Shown: positions 8,669 to 18,171, counted from the first letter of the stretch. The stretch: 64,000 nucleotides of DNA from Betaproteobacteria bacterium (GCA_016717855.1 JADKEV010000011.1:124001-188000); one strand, 5' to 3'. The notes: generated by a model from the letters alone, not told the origin. A program made the numbers and translations.

Positions 8669-10588
8669 TCAAGGAAAGAAGGCGGCGACGATGTCGGTGC
8701 GGTTCGACGTATTGCCCGTGTTGGTCCGGGCGTAGAACGGGACGAAGGTGTTGCCCATCGTGGCCAGTCCCTGGTAGTCGCCGAGGAAGATGCCGTTCGC
8801 GTTCGGCGCGATCGCGAGGTCGAACGGGCCATCGACATGCGTCTCGGACCAATGCACGCCGTCGGTCGAGCGCGCCAGCCAGTAGTCGGTCGGCAATGTC
8901 GCTGGATCGGCGGTGTTGTTGCGCAGATCGTAGTAGGTGACGCCGATGGTGCCGTCACGCGCGATGGCGATCGCGGGCGTGAACGCCTGCGTGCCGAGAT
9001 CGGGGCTGACCTGCGCGGGCGCCGACCAGGCGAGTCCGCCGTCGGTCGAGCGGCTGATGAGCACGGCATCGCGCGCGTCGCCGGCCGTCCGGGCGTCCTG
9101 CCATACGACGAACAGCCGCCCCTGGCGGTCCACGGTGATTTGTCCCAGGTTGGTGCCATCGCGGATGCGCGTCCCGGTGTCCGGGTCGCGGGTGCCGGCC
9201 GACATCACGGTGGCGACATCGACGGGCGCCGACCACGTAACACCCTTGTCGGCGGAACGCAGCAATCGAAGGCGCGGCTGCGCTGCCCCTGGCGAGTTGT
9301 CGAATTCGGTAAAGAAGTTGATCAACGTGCCGTCCGGCAGGACGACGATCTGGTTGTTCAAGGTCGACCGGACTGCGCCGGGGTTGTAGATGATCCGCGC
9401 CGGTTCCCAGGTATCGCCACCGTCGGCGGTTCGCGCGAACCACGTCGGGCCCTCGGCTTCCGTCGTCAGGTCGACGCGGTCCCAGATCACATAGACGTAG
9501 CGCGCGTCGGTCGGATCCGCCGCAATGGTTTCCTTGTCGTTGAGCATCGGGTCGGCGTCCTGCCGCACGAGGATCGGCGTCTCCCAGGTGACGCCGCCGT
9601 CGCGCGAGCGGCTGACCGCCAGCGCATTGAGCGAGCCGTCCTCCAGTGCGCGTCCCACGGCGAGGGCGATCTGGAAGGCGGCGCCGTTCGGGGAAAACGT
9701 CACCCAGGGGTCGGAGGCCCGCCGGAAGTCCCCATTGTTGCCCGGCGTGCCGCCGGTGCAGCGCGAAAAGGGCGCGGCGGACAGTTGCCACGACCGGCCG
9801 CCGTCGAACGATGCGGCGGCAACGAGGCCGCGCGCCGATCCGTTGCTCCAGCGATCCTGTTGCCACACGCCGATCAGGTTGTCCGGCGCGCGCGGGTTGA
9901 CCGCCAGAAACGGCTCGACCTCCGCATTGGTGTACATGACTCCCGGCGTGTCGAGCTGCTCGCACCCGCTTGTGAATTCGGAAAGTCCGCTGACCACCAC
10001 GCGTGCGGCACGCGCCGGCGTTGTGATGCCTGAGTCGGCGCACATCACCGTGCCTTCGGCGGCCCAGCCGATCGCGGTCATCTCGACATGGAGGTCGCCG
10101 TCGGTGGTGTAGCGATGATTGGAGTCGGCTTGCGCGAAGCGGCGGTTGTAGTTGCGCAGCACCGGCACCGTGGCGGCCGGGCAGGCACCCCCGACGGGGA
10201 GCCTGGCGTGGAAGGCGATGCCCTCGAAATGCCACCCGGGATCCCGCTTCACCGCCGCGCACTCGAGCGGATCCGCGGTGTAGAAGTGCGAGTTCGGACC
10301 GCCGTCGGCGACATTGCCGTAGAAGCGGCAGACCGGGACGGCGTCGGGCGGGGCCAAGAGCGCGTCCGCATAGGCGCCGAAGACGCGGGCCGTGCGATGC
10401 CAGCCGGGTCCGGCGGCGCCACGATCGATGCCGTCGGCCTCCGCGGCGGAGATGGTCACGAAATAGTGATCGAGGTTCGCGTTATAGAACTCGATGACGG
10501 GGTCAGCGGCCTGCGCCGCGGCGCCCGCCATGCCGAACGCCAGCGCGACTGCCTGCGCGAACATCTGCCCGATTCCCGAGATTCGCAT
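8669..10588 (-). CDS. Secreted sialidase-like beta-propeller protein with N-terminal DUF5648
   Basis: From the ATG at 10588 a signal peptide (MRISGIGQMFAQAVALAFGM, then AGAAAQA) leads into a DUF5648-like region (EFYNANLDHYFVTISAAEAD, then CRFYGN and NSHFYTADPLEC). A long BNR/sialidase-like domain follows with at least five Asp boxes of the S-x-D-x-G-x-x-W type (SFDGGRSW, SRDGGVTW, TADGGDTW, SADKGVTW, STDGGLAW). Such propellers occur in exo-sialidases and in non-enzymatic secreted proteins. I do not see a clear arginine triad, so sialidase activity is not established. A GGGG stretch before 10588 supports that start over the in-frame upstream one at 10663. The protein is probably extracellular or periplasmic. 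Confidence 0.78.
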   Translation of the reverse strand: MRISGIGQMFAQAVALAFGMAGAAAQAADPVIEFYNANLDHYFVTISAAEADGIDRGAAGPGWHRTARVFGAYADALLAPPDAVPVCRFYGNVADGGPNSHFYTADPLECAAVKRDPGWHFEGIAFHARLPVGGACPAATVPVLRNYNRRFAQADSNHRYTTDGDLHVEMTAIGWAAEGTVMCADSGITTPARAARVVVSGLSEFTSGCEQLDTPGVMYTNAEVEPFLAVNPRAPDNLIGVWQQDRWSNGSARGLVAAASFDGGRSWQLSAAPFSRCTGGTPGNNGDFRRASDPWVTFSPNGAAFQIALAVGRALEDGSLNALAVSRSRDGGVTWETPILVRQDADPMLNDKETIAADPTDARYVYVIWDRVDLTTEAEGPTWFARTADGGDTWEPARIIYNPGAVRSTLNNQIVVLPDGTLINFFTEFDNSPGAAQPRLRLLRSADKGVTWSAPVDVATVMSAGTRDPDTGTRIRDGTNLGQITVDRQGRLFVVWQDARTAGDARDAVLISRSTDGGLAWSAPAQVSPDLGTQAFTPAIAIARDGTIGVTYYDLRNNTADPATLPTDYWLARSTDGVHWSETHVDGPFDLAIAPNANGIFLGDYQGLATMGNTFVPFYARTNTGNTSNRTDIVAAFFP

Positions 10589-10769
10589 AGCCCCGACCCT
10601 TTCTGCCTGGATTGCCCGTGCGGCGGTGGTGCATGCTAGCAGAGCGATTGACAAAGTGAGCACAAGATCGACTACGCTTGACTTACCATGTGATGCAAAT
10701 TAGGGTGGACGTTCTCCGTCCTCCCCCAGGATCCCACATGTCGACGCTTTCGCGCGCGTCCGGTCGCGG

Positions 10770-11894
10770 ATGATCGTCGACGTCGCCGCACTTTCCGCCC
10801 GGATCTCCGCGAAGACCGTGTGGACCTTCGTGCGCGCCCGCGATGCCGCCGGCCGCACGGGCTGGGGCGAGGCGACGCTGCAGGGCGAAGCCGCCGCGAT
10901 TCACGCGCATGTCGCCCGGTTGGCGCCGGTCATCGTCAATCGCCCGCTGCCAGCGCCGCTCGCGGCGGCCGCCATGGCCGGCACGCTCGGCGGCAGCGCG
11001 GCCGAGGCCGCCGCGATCAGCGCCGTCGACCAGGCGCTCTGGGACATCGCCGCGCAAGAGCGCGGCCAGCCGCTCGCGCACGCGCTCGGCAGTCCCCGCC
11101 GGTCCACGATCGAGCTTTACGCCAACATCAATCGCGGCACGCTCGAGCGCAGCCCGGCCGGGTTTGCCACGCGTGCGCAGGCAGCGGCGAGCGGCGGGTT
11201 CGCTGCGATCAAGATCGCGCCGTTCGACGACGTGCGTCCAGAGAGCGTCGCGACGCCCGAGGGGCGCCGCCTGATGGCGGCCGGCATCGAACGCGTCGCC
11301 GCGGTGCGCGACTCCATAGGGCCCGAGCGGGCGTTGCTGGTCGACTGTCACTGGCGGCTTACCGAGGCCGCGGCCAGCGAGATCCTGCGCGAGCTCGAAC
11401 CGCTGCGCCTCTACTGGTTCGAATGCCCGCTGCCGGAAGAACCGGGGAACTTTGCCGCGCTGCGCCGGCTGCGCTCGCAGGCCAACGCTGCCGGCGTGCG
11501 GCTGGCCGGCTGCGAGTCGCTCACCGGCGTGGCCGCTTTCGAATCGTTCCTCGACGGGGGCGTCTACGACGCGATCATGCCCGACGTGAAATACGCCGGC
11601 GGCCTGCTCGAGATCCTGCGCATCGGCGACGCTGCGGCGCGGCACGGCACGATCTGCTCGCCGCACAATCCGAGCGGCCCGATCGCGCATGCGCACAGCG
11701 TGCATGTCAGCGCACTGCTGGCCGATTGCCCATTTCTCGAATTCCAGCTCGGCGAAAGCCCGCTGTTCTTCGACCTCATCGACGGCACGCTGCCCAACCC
11801 GGAGAAGGGGAGCAGTGCCTTGCCCGAAGGCAACGGACTTGGCGTCGGCATCGACTTCGCCCGGTTGCAGCCGCTGCTGCTCGAAATCGCCTGA
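10770..11894 (+). CDS. Mandelate racemase/muconate lactonizing enzyme family protein
   Basis: This 374-residue enolase-superfamily enzyme has the capping domain, then the barrel with GFAAIKIAPFDDV (catalytic lysine strand), LLVDCHWRLT, YWFECPLPEEP and LAGCESLTG supplying the three acidic Mg2+ ligands, and SPHNPSGPIAHAHSVH near the C-terminus. Members abstract a proton alpha to a carboxylate, for example in sugar-acid dehydratases and cycloisomerases. Here KIA replaces the common KxK motif, so the exact reaction is uncertain. A Bug solute-binding gene follows 24 bp later, suggesting the pair imports and processes one organic acid. Confidence 0.88.
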   Translation: MIVDVAALSARISAKTVWTFVRARDAAGRTGWGEATLQGEAAAIHAHVARLAPVIVNRPLPAPLAAAAMAGTLGGSAAEAAAISAVDQALWDIAAQERGQPLAHALGSPRRSTIELYANINRGTLERSPAGFATRAQAAASGGFAAIKIAPFDDVRPESVATPEGRRLMAAGIERVAAVRDSIGPERALLVDCHWRLTEAAASEILRELEPLRLYWFECPLPEEPGNFAALRRLRSQANAAGVRLAGCESLTGVAAFESFLDGGVYDAIMPDVKYAGGLLEILRIGDAAARHGTICSPHNPSGPIAHAHSVHVSALLADCPFLEFQLGESPLFFDLIDGTLPNPEKGSSALPEGNGLGVGIDFARLQPLLLEIA

Positions 11895-11918
11895 CCAGTT
11901 CCGAACCCGGAGGCCACA

Positions 11919-12432
11919 ATGCTCAACTTCCCTGCTCGCCGCTTATCCCTTTCGTTCCTCGCCTGCGTGTTGAGCGCCGGCGCCGCCGCGCAGCCTATGT
12001 GGCCGGAGCCGCCGATCCAGATGATCGTGCCGTTTCCGGCCGGTGGCGGGGTCGACGTGATCGCGCGGCCGTTCGCCGAAATGTTCGGCGCGCTCCTGCA
12101 ACAACCGGTCGTCGTGATGCCGCGCGATGGCGCGGTGGGCACCATCGGCATGGGCGTGGTGGCCGCCGCGAAGCCCGACGGCTACACGCTGGCGTTCACG
12201 CCGAATGGTCCGGTGACCGTGCAGCCGCACGTGATCCCGACCCTGGCGTACAGGATGGACAGCCTGCAGCCCCTCTGCCAGATTTTCGCCGTGCAGTACG
12301 TGCTGGCGGTGCGCCCGGACAGCCGTACAGGTCGCTCGGCGAACTGATCGCGGCAGCCAAGGCGCAGCCCGGCAAGCTGTCGTACGGCTTCGGCGGCGTC
12401 GCCACCGCGCCGCACCTGGCGATCAGCCAACT
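11919..12432 (+). pseudogene. Bug-family substrate-binding protein, frameshifted and 3'-truncated
   Basis: The signal peptide and N-terminal lobe are intact: IQMIVPFPAGGGVDVIARP, TIGMGVVAAAKPDGYTLAFT. After LAVRPDS the frame is lost near 12325. It resumes in another frame as PYRSLGELIAAAKAQPGKLS and ends abruptly after HLAISQLTN. The next bases are unrelated and AT-rich and run into the GNAT gene at 12523. Bug proteins are about 320 residues, so nearly half is missing. The break coincides with a motif (gagcctgacacc) resembling the interspersed TCTGACCCC element, so loss by rearrangement is likely. It sits directly after the enolase-superfamily gene. Confidence 0.85.
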
Positions 12433-12522
12433 CACGAACATTTCCAATTTCTCCACCACTCGAAGCTCCAGAATATTCGCATAAAATTCGAGCCTGACAC
12501 CTTTTCCCCTTCCTCGCTGATC

Positions 12523-12993
12523 ATGCGCATCGAACTGGACGACCTATCCCGCCCGGCGGTGCACGCGCTGCTGAGCGAGCATCTGGCCAACATGTACGAG
12601 CTGTCCCCTGCTGACAAGGTCTTTGCCCTGGACCTGGCGGGGCTGCGTGCGGCCGACATCACCTTCTGGACGGTCTGGGATGACGGGGTTCTGCTCGGCT
12701 GCGGCGCGCTCAAGGAGCTTTCCGCCACGCACGGCGAGGTCAAGTCGATGCGCACCCCGAGAGCCTTGCGGCGCCGCGGTGCGGGCCGCAAGGTGCTGGC
12801 CCACATCATCGACGTCGCCATGGAGCGCGGGTACGCGATACTCAGCCTGGAAACCGGGTCCCATCCGGCCTTCCTGCCCGCGCAGAAGCTGTACCAGGCA
12901 TTCGGCTTTGAGTACTGCGGGCCGTTCGGCAGCTACCGGGCCGATCCCAACAGTGTGTTCATGTCCCGGCGCGTGGGTCCCGTTGCGATGTAG
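12523..12993 (+). CDS. GNAT-family N-acetyltransferase
   Basis: The 156-residue protein has the GNAT fold signature: an acetyl-CoA pyrophosphate loop of the R-x-x-G-x-G type in LRRRGAGRKVLAHIID, preceded by GEVKSMRTP and followed by LSLETGSHPAFLPAQKLYQA and a C-terminal GFEYCGPFGSY. It transfers an acetyl group from acetyl-CoA to an amine. The layout resembles the YsnE/PhnO-like small-molecule group, but the acceptor is unknown. It stands alone between a broken Bug gene and a YCII-like gene, with no operon context. Confidence 0.85.
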   Translation: MRIELDDLSRPAVHALLSEHLANMYELSPADKVFALDLAGLRAADITFWTVWDDGVLLGCGALKELSATHGEVKSMRTPRALRRRGAGRKVLAHIIDVAMERGYAILSLETGSHPAFLPAQKLYQAFGFEYCGPFGSYRADPNSVFMSRRVGPVAM

Positions 12994-13109
12994 CCGATCG
13001 CCCGGGGCGTGCCGAGGTGGACCCTGCGCACCCGCGAAGTGCCGGCGAGCCGGCCGGCCCCGTACGCGACACTACATTGGTCGCGTGGATCAACGCAAAG
13101 GAGTGACTC

Positions 13110-13460
13110 ATGAAGAAGTTCGTCGCGATTTACCTCGGCGCCGCGTCGGCGATGGATGCGTGGAACAAGCTGGACGAAGCGCAACGCAAGCAGCGCGAAA
13201 AGGCCGGCATGGAGGCCTGGGGAAAGTGGGTGCAGGCCAACCAGGCGGCCATCGTCGACATGGGATCGCCGCTCGGCAAGACCAAGCGCATCTCGGCGCA
13301 GGGGATCGCGGACATCCGGAACGACATGGCGGCCTACACGATCGTGCAAGCCGCATCGCACGCCGCCGCGGCGAAGCTTTTCGAGAACCATCCGCACTTC
13401 ACGATATTCCCCGGCGACGCGGTCGAGATCATGGAGTCGCTGCCGTTGCCGGCCATGTGA
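13110..13460 (+). CDS. Small YCII-related-like protein (dimeric alpha-beta barrel)
   Basis: The 116-residue protein starts MKKFVAIYLGAASAMDAW and ends TIFPGDAVEIMESLPLPAM. The pattern of a short beta strand, a helix rich in charged residues and a final strand with PGDAVEIME is typical of YCII/DGPF-type dimeric ferredoxin-like folds. AAAGGAGTG immediately before the ATG gives a good ribosome site. No catalytic role can be assigned. It faces the Bug gene whose stop lies 12 bp beyond. Confidence 0.6.
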   Translation: MKKFVAIYLGAASAMDAWNKLDEAQRKQREKAGMEAWGKWVQANQAAIVDMGSPLGKTKRISAQGIADIRNDMAAYTIVQAASHAAAAKLFENHPHFTIFPGDAVEIMESLPLPAM

Positions 13461-13471
13461 TGCGCCGGGAC

Positions 13472-14440
13472 TCAGTCGAATTTCGCGCCTGACTTCGTTA
13501 CGACATCCTGCCAGGACCGGATGTCAGCTTGAAACTGCGTTGCCCATTGCGCCGCCGTGAGCGGCGGGTCGACGGGGAGCGAACCGCCCTTGACAATGAA
13601 GGAACTGATCTCGGGATCGGCCAGCGCCTTGACCGCCGCAGCATTGAGCCGCTCGACCAGTGCGGCCGGCATCGTGGCTGGACCGAACATGCCGTACCAG
13701 CCGACCGTGTCGAAGGGGATGCCGCTTTGCGACAGGGTCGGCACGTTCGGCAGCGCCGGCGAGCGCCTGGCGCCGGTGATCGCCAACGCCTTGAGGCGCC
13801 CATCGAGCACGTAGGGGGCCGTCGATACGGCGTCGAGGATGGCGACGTCGACCCGGCCCGACAACGTATCAGGCATCGCGGCCGCGCTGCCCTTGTAGGG
13901 CACGTGCGTCATCTCGATCTTGCCCAGCAGCTTCATGCTCTCGCCCACCAGATGGGGCGGCGTGCCCACGCCAAAGCTGGCGAAGCTGAACTTCCCCGCC
14001 TGCTTTTTCGCCTGCGCCAGCAGATCGGCGATGCTGTTCATCGGCGAATCCGGCCGCACCAGCACCAGCAGGGGCACCGTCGCGAGTTGGGCGATGGGCG
14101 CCAGGTCCCTGGCCACGTCGAAGGAGAGCTTGGTGCCGACGGCCGGCGCGATCGCGAGGCCCGCGGCCGTCACCATGATCGTGTAGCCGTCGCCAGGGGC
14201 CCGCGCGACCTGCGCGGCGCCGATGTTGCCGCCCGCGCCGGCCACGTTCTCGACGACCACGGGCTGGCCGAGCGTTGCGCGCATGTGCTCGGCCACCTTG
14301 CGCGCGACGAGGTCGGTCCCGCCACCCGGCCCATAGGGAATGACCATCTTGATGGGCCGCGTCGGGTAATCCTGCGCCGATACGGCCGCGGCAGTCATTG
14401 CGAGGGTGAATCCCAGAACACACTTTGCAAATGTACGCAT
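13472..14440 (-). CDS. Bug-family substrate-binding protein
   Basis: The 322-residue product has a signal peptide (MRTFAKCVLGFTLAMTAAAV, cleavage near SAQDYP), then TRPIKMVIPYGPGGGTDLVA, VVENVAGAGGNIGAAQVA and PGDGYTIMV, all hallmarks of Bug periplasmic receptors. It lies 21 bp after the M19 dipeptidase frame on the same strand, so the two probably form a transcript. This suggests that the ligand may be an amide, dipeptide-like compound or another product of that hydrolase. It is the third Bug gene in the window, and no TctAB permease is near. Confidence 0.93.
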   Translation of the reverse strand: MRTFAKCVLGFTLAMTAAAVSAQDYPTRPIKMVIPYGPGGGTDLVARKVAEHMRATLGQPVVVENVAGAGGNIGAAQVARAPGDGYTIMVTAAGLAIAPAVGTKLSFDVARDLAPIAQLATVPLLVLVRPDSPMNSIADLLAQAKKQAGKFSFASFGVGTPPHLVGESMKLLGKIEMTHVPYKGSAAAMPDTLSGRVDVAILDAVSTAPYVLDGRLKALAITGARRSPALPNVPTLSQSGIPFDTVGWYGMFGPATMPAALVERLNAAAVKALADPEISSFIVKGGSLPVDPPLTAAQWATQFQADIRSWQDVVTKSGAKFD

Positions 14441-14461
14441 GCGGCTATCCCTTTCGATGGA

Positions 14462-15477
14462 TCATTTCCAGACCTGTTTGCAGACCCGGTAGAAATTTCC
14501 CCCGAGAATCCCGCGGATGTCGCTCTCGGCGTAGCCACGGCGGCACATCAGCTCGGTGAGCTCTTCGATCTGCTCCGGCTGCGCGAATTTCGTGTGGCGG
14601 TTCGGCTTGCCCTGGTTGTCCGGCCAGATGTCCGGCGTGTCCTCGACGGACTTCCAGAATCCGGCCACATCCCTCACGTAATCGAGTCCGATGCCGACGT
14701 GCTGCGGCCCGACGAGGTTCGCGATGTGGTCGACATGGCGGAACATCGACTCGCTGGTGGCTTCCATGTCGTCGAGGAACTCGCCGAGGCCGTTGATGCC
14801 GATCACCCCGCCGGTCGCGGCGCACCGGCGGATCTGGTCGTCCTTGATGTTCCGGTAGTGCGGGTACACCGAGTACGCGTTGGAGTGCGAGAAGATGCAG
14901 GCAGCCGTGCTCAGCTCCATCGCCTCCATCGAGGTGCGATGGCCGCAGTGCGAGCCGTCGACGATCATGCCGACGCGGTTCATCTCGCGAATGACAGTGC
15001 GGCCGTAGCGCGACAGGCCGGCATCGGTGGCCTCGCCGCAGCCATCGCCGACGAGGCTGCGCTGGTTGTACGCGAACAGGATGTGGCGCACGCCCAGCCG
15101 GTAGAACACCTCGATGCTGCCCACGTCGTTGCCGAGGACGTTGGTGCCCTGGAAGTTGAAGGTGATCCCGAGCTTGCCCTCGCTCCGCGCGAGATCCACA
15201 TCGGCCGTGCCATAGACCAGCCGGAACTTGTCGGGATGCCTGGCGACCACCGCGTAGACCTTGGCGAGATTGGCAGCGCCATGCGCCCGAACACACGCCA
15301 GGTGAGCGAGCAGGCCAACCCCGCCTTCCGGAACCGCTCAGCGTCACGCCTCGATCGCGTGGGCCCCGGCACGCGTCCCAGACACGCGACAAAAGCGGCG
15401 CGCCGCGGCCCGCGCCCCCGCCCCCGCGGCGGCCGGGGGGGCGGGGGGGGGGGGGGGGAGCGCTTCATCGTTGGCAA
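14462..15477 (-). pseudogene. Membrane dipeptidase (peptidase M19) family, N-terminal part disrupted
   Basis: The C-terminal 260 residues are intact M19 sequence: GKLGITFNFQGTNVLGNDVG, AYNQRSLVGDGC, VDGSHCGHRTSMEAM, CIFSHSNAYSVYPHYRN and HVGIGLDYV. This zinc-enzyme family cleaves dipeptides and related amides, and a member accompanies glycine-betaine genes in Pseudomonas. Upstream the frame shifts near 15323 (DAERFRK to GGVGLLAHLACV) and then enters a poly-G tract at 15397-15461. The first 80 or so residues, including the first metal-ligand motif, are therefore unreadable. The span to 15477 fits the usual 340 residues, so the gene may be whole in the organism. It precedes a Bug gene. Confidence 0.8.
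15397..15461. repeat. Poly-G/C low-complexity tract inside the dipeptidase gene
   Basis: A run of C-rich then G-rich sequence ends in about sixteen consecutive G residues and interrupts the N-terminal coding region of the M19 gene. It has the same character as the tracts at 5411 and 45520 and is probably an artefact. Confidence 0.75.
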
Positions 15478-15552
15478 CCGGGCAGATGCGCAACGCGATG
15501 CGCTCTTGCATCGACGCTGGCCCGGTTCGCGTTCAGCCTCGGAAATCCGCGA

Positions 15553-16590
15553 TCATGGCGCCGCGGCGGCATGCGCCGCGCGGCGCAGACCGGACGGCGG
15601 CACCTTGAAATGGCGGGTGAAGGCGTGGGAGAAATGGGAGCAGCCGCCGAAGCCGCATTCCAGGCCGATGTCGGTTACCGCGATGTCGGTGTGCTCGATC
15701 ATCCACTTCGCGCGCACGAGCCGCAGATGCAGTCGATACGCGCGCGGGGTGATGCCCACGTCGGCGAAAAAGCGGCGCTCGAGCTGCCGCATGCCTATCC
15801 CCAGCGGCGCCAGGATGTCGGTCAGCGGATCCGGCTGGGACAGCTTCTGCTCGATGAGCAGCATCGCGCGCCGCACGAGGCTGTCCTTCGCCTGGCGCGT
15901 GACCACCGATTCGGGCTGCGGCGTGCTGGAGGGCAGCGGCTGGTTCTCGATCATGATGCGCAGGCTCTTGCTCGCCCGCTCGCGGCCGCAATGTCTTTCA
16001 ATCAGGTGCGCGGCCAGATGGACAACGCTGGTGCCCCCGGCGCTGGTCATCCGGTTCCCGTCGACGACGAACATCCGGTTGGCGACCAGGCGCAGGCCGG
16101 GGAACTCGCTGACGAAATCGTCGCGATGGAACCAGCTCACGCAGGCGACGTAGCCCTCCATCAGCCCGGCCCGCGCCAGCACGAACGAGCCGGTGCAAAG
16201 GCCCACCAACGGGACGCCGGCGCCCGCCGCGTTTCTCAGGAAGGCATGGGTGCCGGGCAGCACTTTCTGGCCTCCGTGCAGCAGCCCGCCCACCACAACT
16301 ATGTAGTCGAATCGCGCCGGATCGCGCATCGCATCCGTGGGCTGAATGGCGGTCCCACAACTCGACGGGATCGGCGCGTCGTTGCCCAGCACCGTCCACT
16401 CGCACTCGAGCGGACGGCTGCGATCGCCCTCGTCCGCGGCCAGCCGCAGTGCGTCGACGAACCCGGCGAATGCCGTCAGGGTGAAGCGCGGAGTCAGGAC
16501 GAATCCGACGTGGAATTTCGGGGGCGCGTGCCGGCCCGCCGGCGCGGCCGCCGCCGCCGGGCGCTTGCCGGCCTTCGCGTTGGGGCTCAT
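15553..16590 (-). CDS. GlxA-type AraC-family transcriptional regulator (SouR/GbdR-like by context)
   Basis: The 345-residue protein joins a DJ-1/PfpI-like class I amidotransferase domain (VGFVLTPRFTLTAFAGFVDA, VGLCTGSFVLARAGLMEG) to a C-terminal AraC HTH pair (DILAPLGIGMRQLERRFFAD, TDIGLECGFGGCSHFSHAFT). Regulators with this architecture, such as GbdR and SouR in Pseudomonas, activate glycine-betaine and sarcosine catabolism. This one is divergent from soxBDAG with 85 bp between the starts, so it is very probably the activator of that operon. The shared intergenic region should hold both promoters. The ligand could be sarcosine or dimethylglycine; this is inference from context. Confidence 0.88.
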   Translation of the reverse strand: MSPNAKAGKRPAAAAAPAGRHAPPKFHVGFVLTPRFTLTAFAGFVDALRLAADEGDRSRPLECEWTVLGNDAPIPSSCGTAIQPTDAMRDPARFDYIVVVGGLLHGGQKVLPGTHAFLRNAAGAGVPLVGLCTGSFVLARAGLMEGYVACVSWFHRDDFVSEFPGLRLVANRMFVVDGNRMTSAGGTSVVHLAAHLIERHCGRERASKSLRIMIENQPLPSSTPQPESVVTRQAKDSLVRRAMLLIEQKLSQPDPLTDILAPLGIGMRQLERRFFADVGITPRAYRLHLRLVRAKWMIEHTDIAVTDIGLECGFGGCSHFSHAFTRHFKVPPSGLRRAAHAAAAP

Positions 16591-16675
16591 CGTTGCACCA
16601 TGACGCCTAGATTAAACGTTATGTCGTCCAAATGAAAGTGTGGCCGCGGGGCTGTGACTAGCATCCGAACTGCCA

Positions 16676-17888
16676 GTGAACACCATGCAGCGCTTCTCCC
16701 TACTCAGCCTCCTGACCAACGCCCTGACCGACCATCAGGGCTGGAAGCCGTTCTGGCGCGACGCGGCGCCCAAGCCGCGGTACGACGCGATCATCATCGG
16801 CGGCGGCGGGCACGGGCTCGCCACCGCGTACTACCTGGCGAAGAACCACGGGATGACGAACGTCGCCGTCCTCGAGAAGGGCTGGATCGGGGGCGGCAAC
16901 ACCGGCCGCAACACCACGATCATCCGCTCCAACTATCTCTGGAACGAAAGCGGCGCGCTGTACGAGCACGCGCTCAAGCTGTGGGAGGGCCTGAACGAGG
17001 AGCTCAACATCAACCTGATGTTCAGCCAGCGCGGCGTGCTCAACCTCGCGCACAACCTGTCCGACGTGCGCGAGGGCATCCGCCGGGTCGAGGCCAACCG
17101 GCTGAACGGCATCGACGGCGAGTGGCTGACGCCCGAGCAGGTCCAGGCGTTCTGTCCCATCATCGACATCGCCCGGAACGCGCGCTACCCGGTGCTGGGC
17201 GCGACGCTGCAGCGCCGCGGTGGCACCGCGCGGCACGACACGGTAGCCTGGGGCTACGCGCGGGCCGCGGACAGCCTGGGCGTGGATATCATCCAGAACT
17301 GCGAAGTCACCGGCATCCTGCGCGAGGACGGCCGCGTAAGCGGCGTGCGCACCGCGCGCGGCACCATCCTGGCCGACAAGGTCGGCATCGTCGCCGCCGG
17401 CCATTCGTCGGTCCTCGCCGGGATGGCCGACATCCGGCTGCCGCTACAGAGCCACGCGCTGCAGGCGCTGGTGTCCGAACCCATCAAGCCCATCCATCCG
17501 TGCGTGGTCATGTCCAACGCGGTCCACGTGTACGTCAGCCAATCCGACAAGGGCGAGCTGGTGATCGGGGCCGGCATCGACGCGTTCAATTCGTACAGCC
17601 AGCGCGGGTCGTTCCACATCATCGAGCACCAGATGGCGGCGCTGATCGAGCTGTTCCCGATATTCAGCCGGGTGCGGATGATGCGCACCTGGGGCGGCAT
17701 CGTCGACGTCTGCCCGGACGCTTCGCCCATCGTCTCGAAGTCACCGGTGCGCGGCCTGTACCTGAACTGCGGCTGGGCACACGATGGCGACGGACAATCC
17801 GCACCCGTTGAACGCCGCGTTCTCGCTCGATCGCTTCACGACCGGCGCGTTGATCGACGAGCACGGCGCGGCCGCCGTGGCGCACTGA
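16676..17888 (+). pseudogene. soxB: Sarcosine oxidase beta subunit, small internal deletion near the C-terminus
   Basis: The first 365 residues are a normal SoxB: YDAIIIGGGGHGLATAYYLA for FAD binding, GGGNTGRNTTIIRSNYLW, and RHDTVAWGYARA with His187 at the expected covalent-flavin position. Near 17775 the sequence jumps from LYLNCGW to a different frame that reads TDNPHPLNAAFSLDRF and TTGALIDEHGAAAVAH and ends just before soxD. The family segment GTGGFKATPGSG that normally lies between is absent, so about 45 bp are missing. The deletion may lie between short repeats of GGCTGGG. Without it the subunit would be about 415 residues. SoxB binds sarcosine and both flavins in the heterotetramer. Confidence 0.85.
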
Positions 17889-17889
17889 C

Positions 17890-18171
17890 ATGCTGCGGAT
17901 CGGCTGCCCCTGGTGCGGAGAGCGCGAGGAGATCGAGTTCTCGTACGGCGGCCAGGCGCACCTCGCCTATCCGCAGGATCCGCACGCCCTTACCGACGAA
18001 CAGTGGGCGCAGTACCTGTTCATGCGCGACAACCCGAAGGGCCTGCTGCGCGAGCGCTGGGTGCACAGCCACGGCTGCCGCCGCTGGTTCAACGTCGAGC
18101 GTCACACCGTCACGCACGAGATCACCGCGATCTACAAGCCCGGCGAGCCGCCGCCCGCGAGGCGGGCATGA
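17890..18171 (+). CDS. soxD: Sarcosine oxidase delta subunit
   Basis: A 93-residue protein of the SoxD family: MLRIGCPWCGEREEIEFSYG, then ALTDEQWAQYLFMRDNPKG and SHGCRRWFNVERHT. The cysteines (CPWC and GC) form the zinc site seen in sarcosine oxidase delta subunits. It begins one base after the soxB stop, and its own stop overlaps the soxA start (ATGA), the usual tight arrangement of this operon. Confidence 0.95.
   Translation: MLRIGCPWCGEREEIEFSYGGQAHLAYPQDPHALTDEQWAQYLFMRDNPKGLLRERWVHSHGCRRWFNVERHTVTHEITAIYKPGEPPPARRA

Noticed and set aside
16654..17811. 385-codon plus-strand frame overlapping soxB
   Set aside because: Arg/Pro-rich shadow in another frame of soxB.
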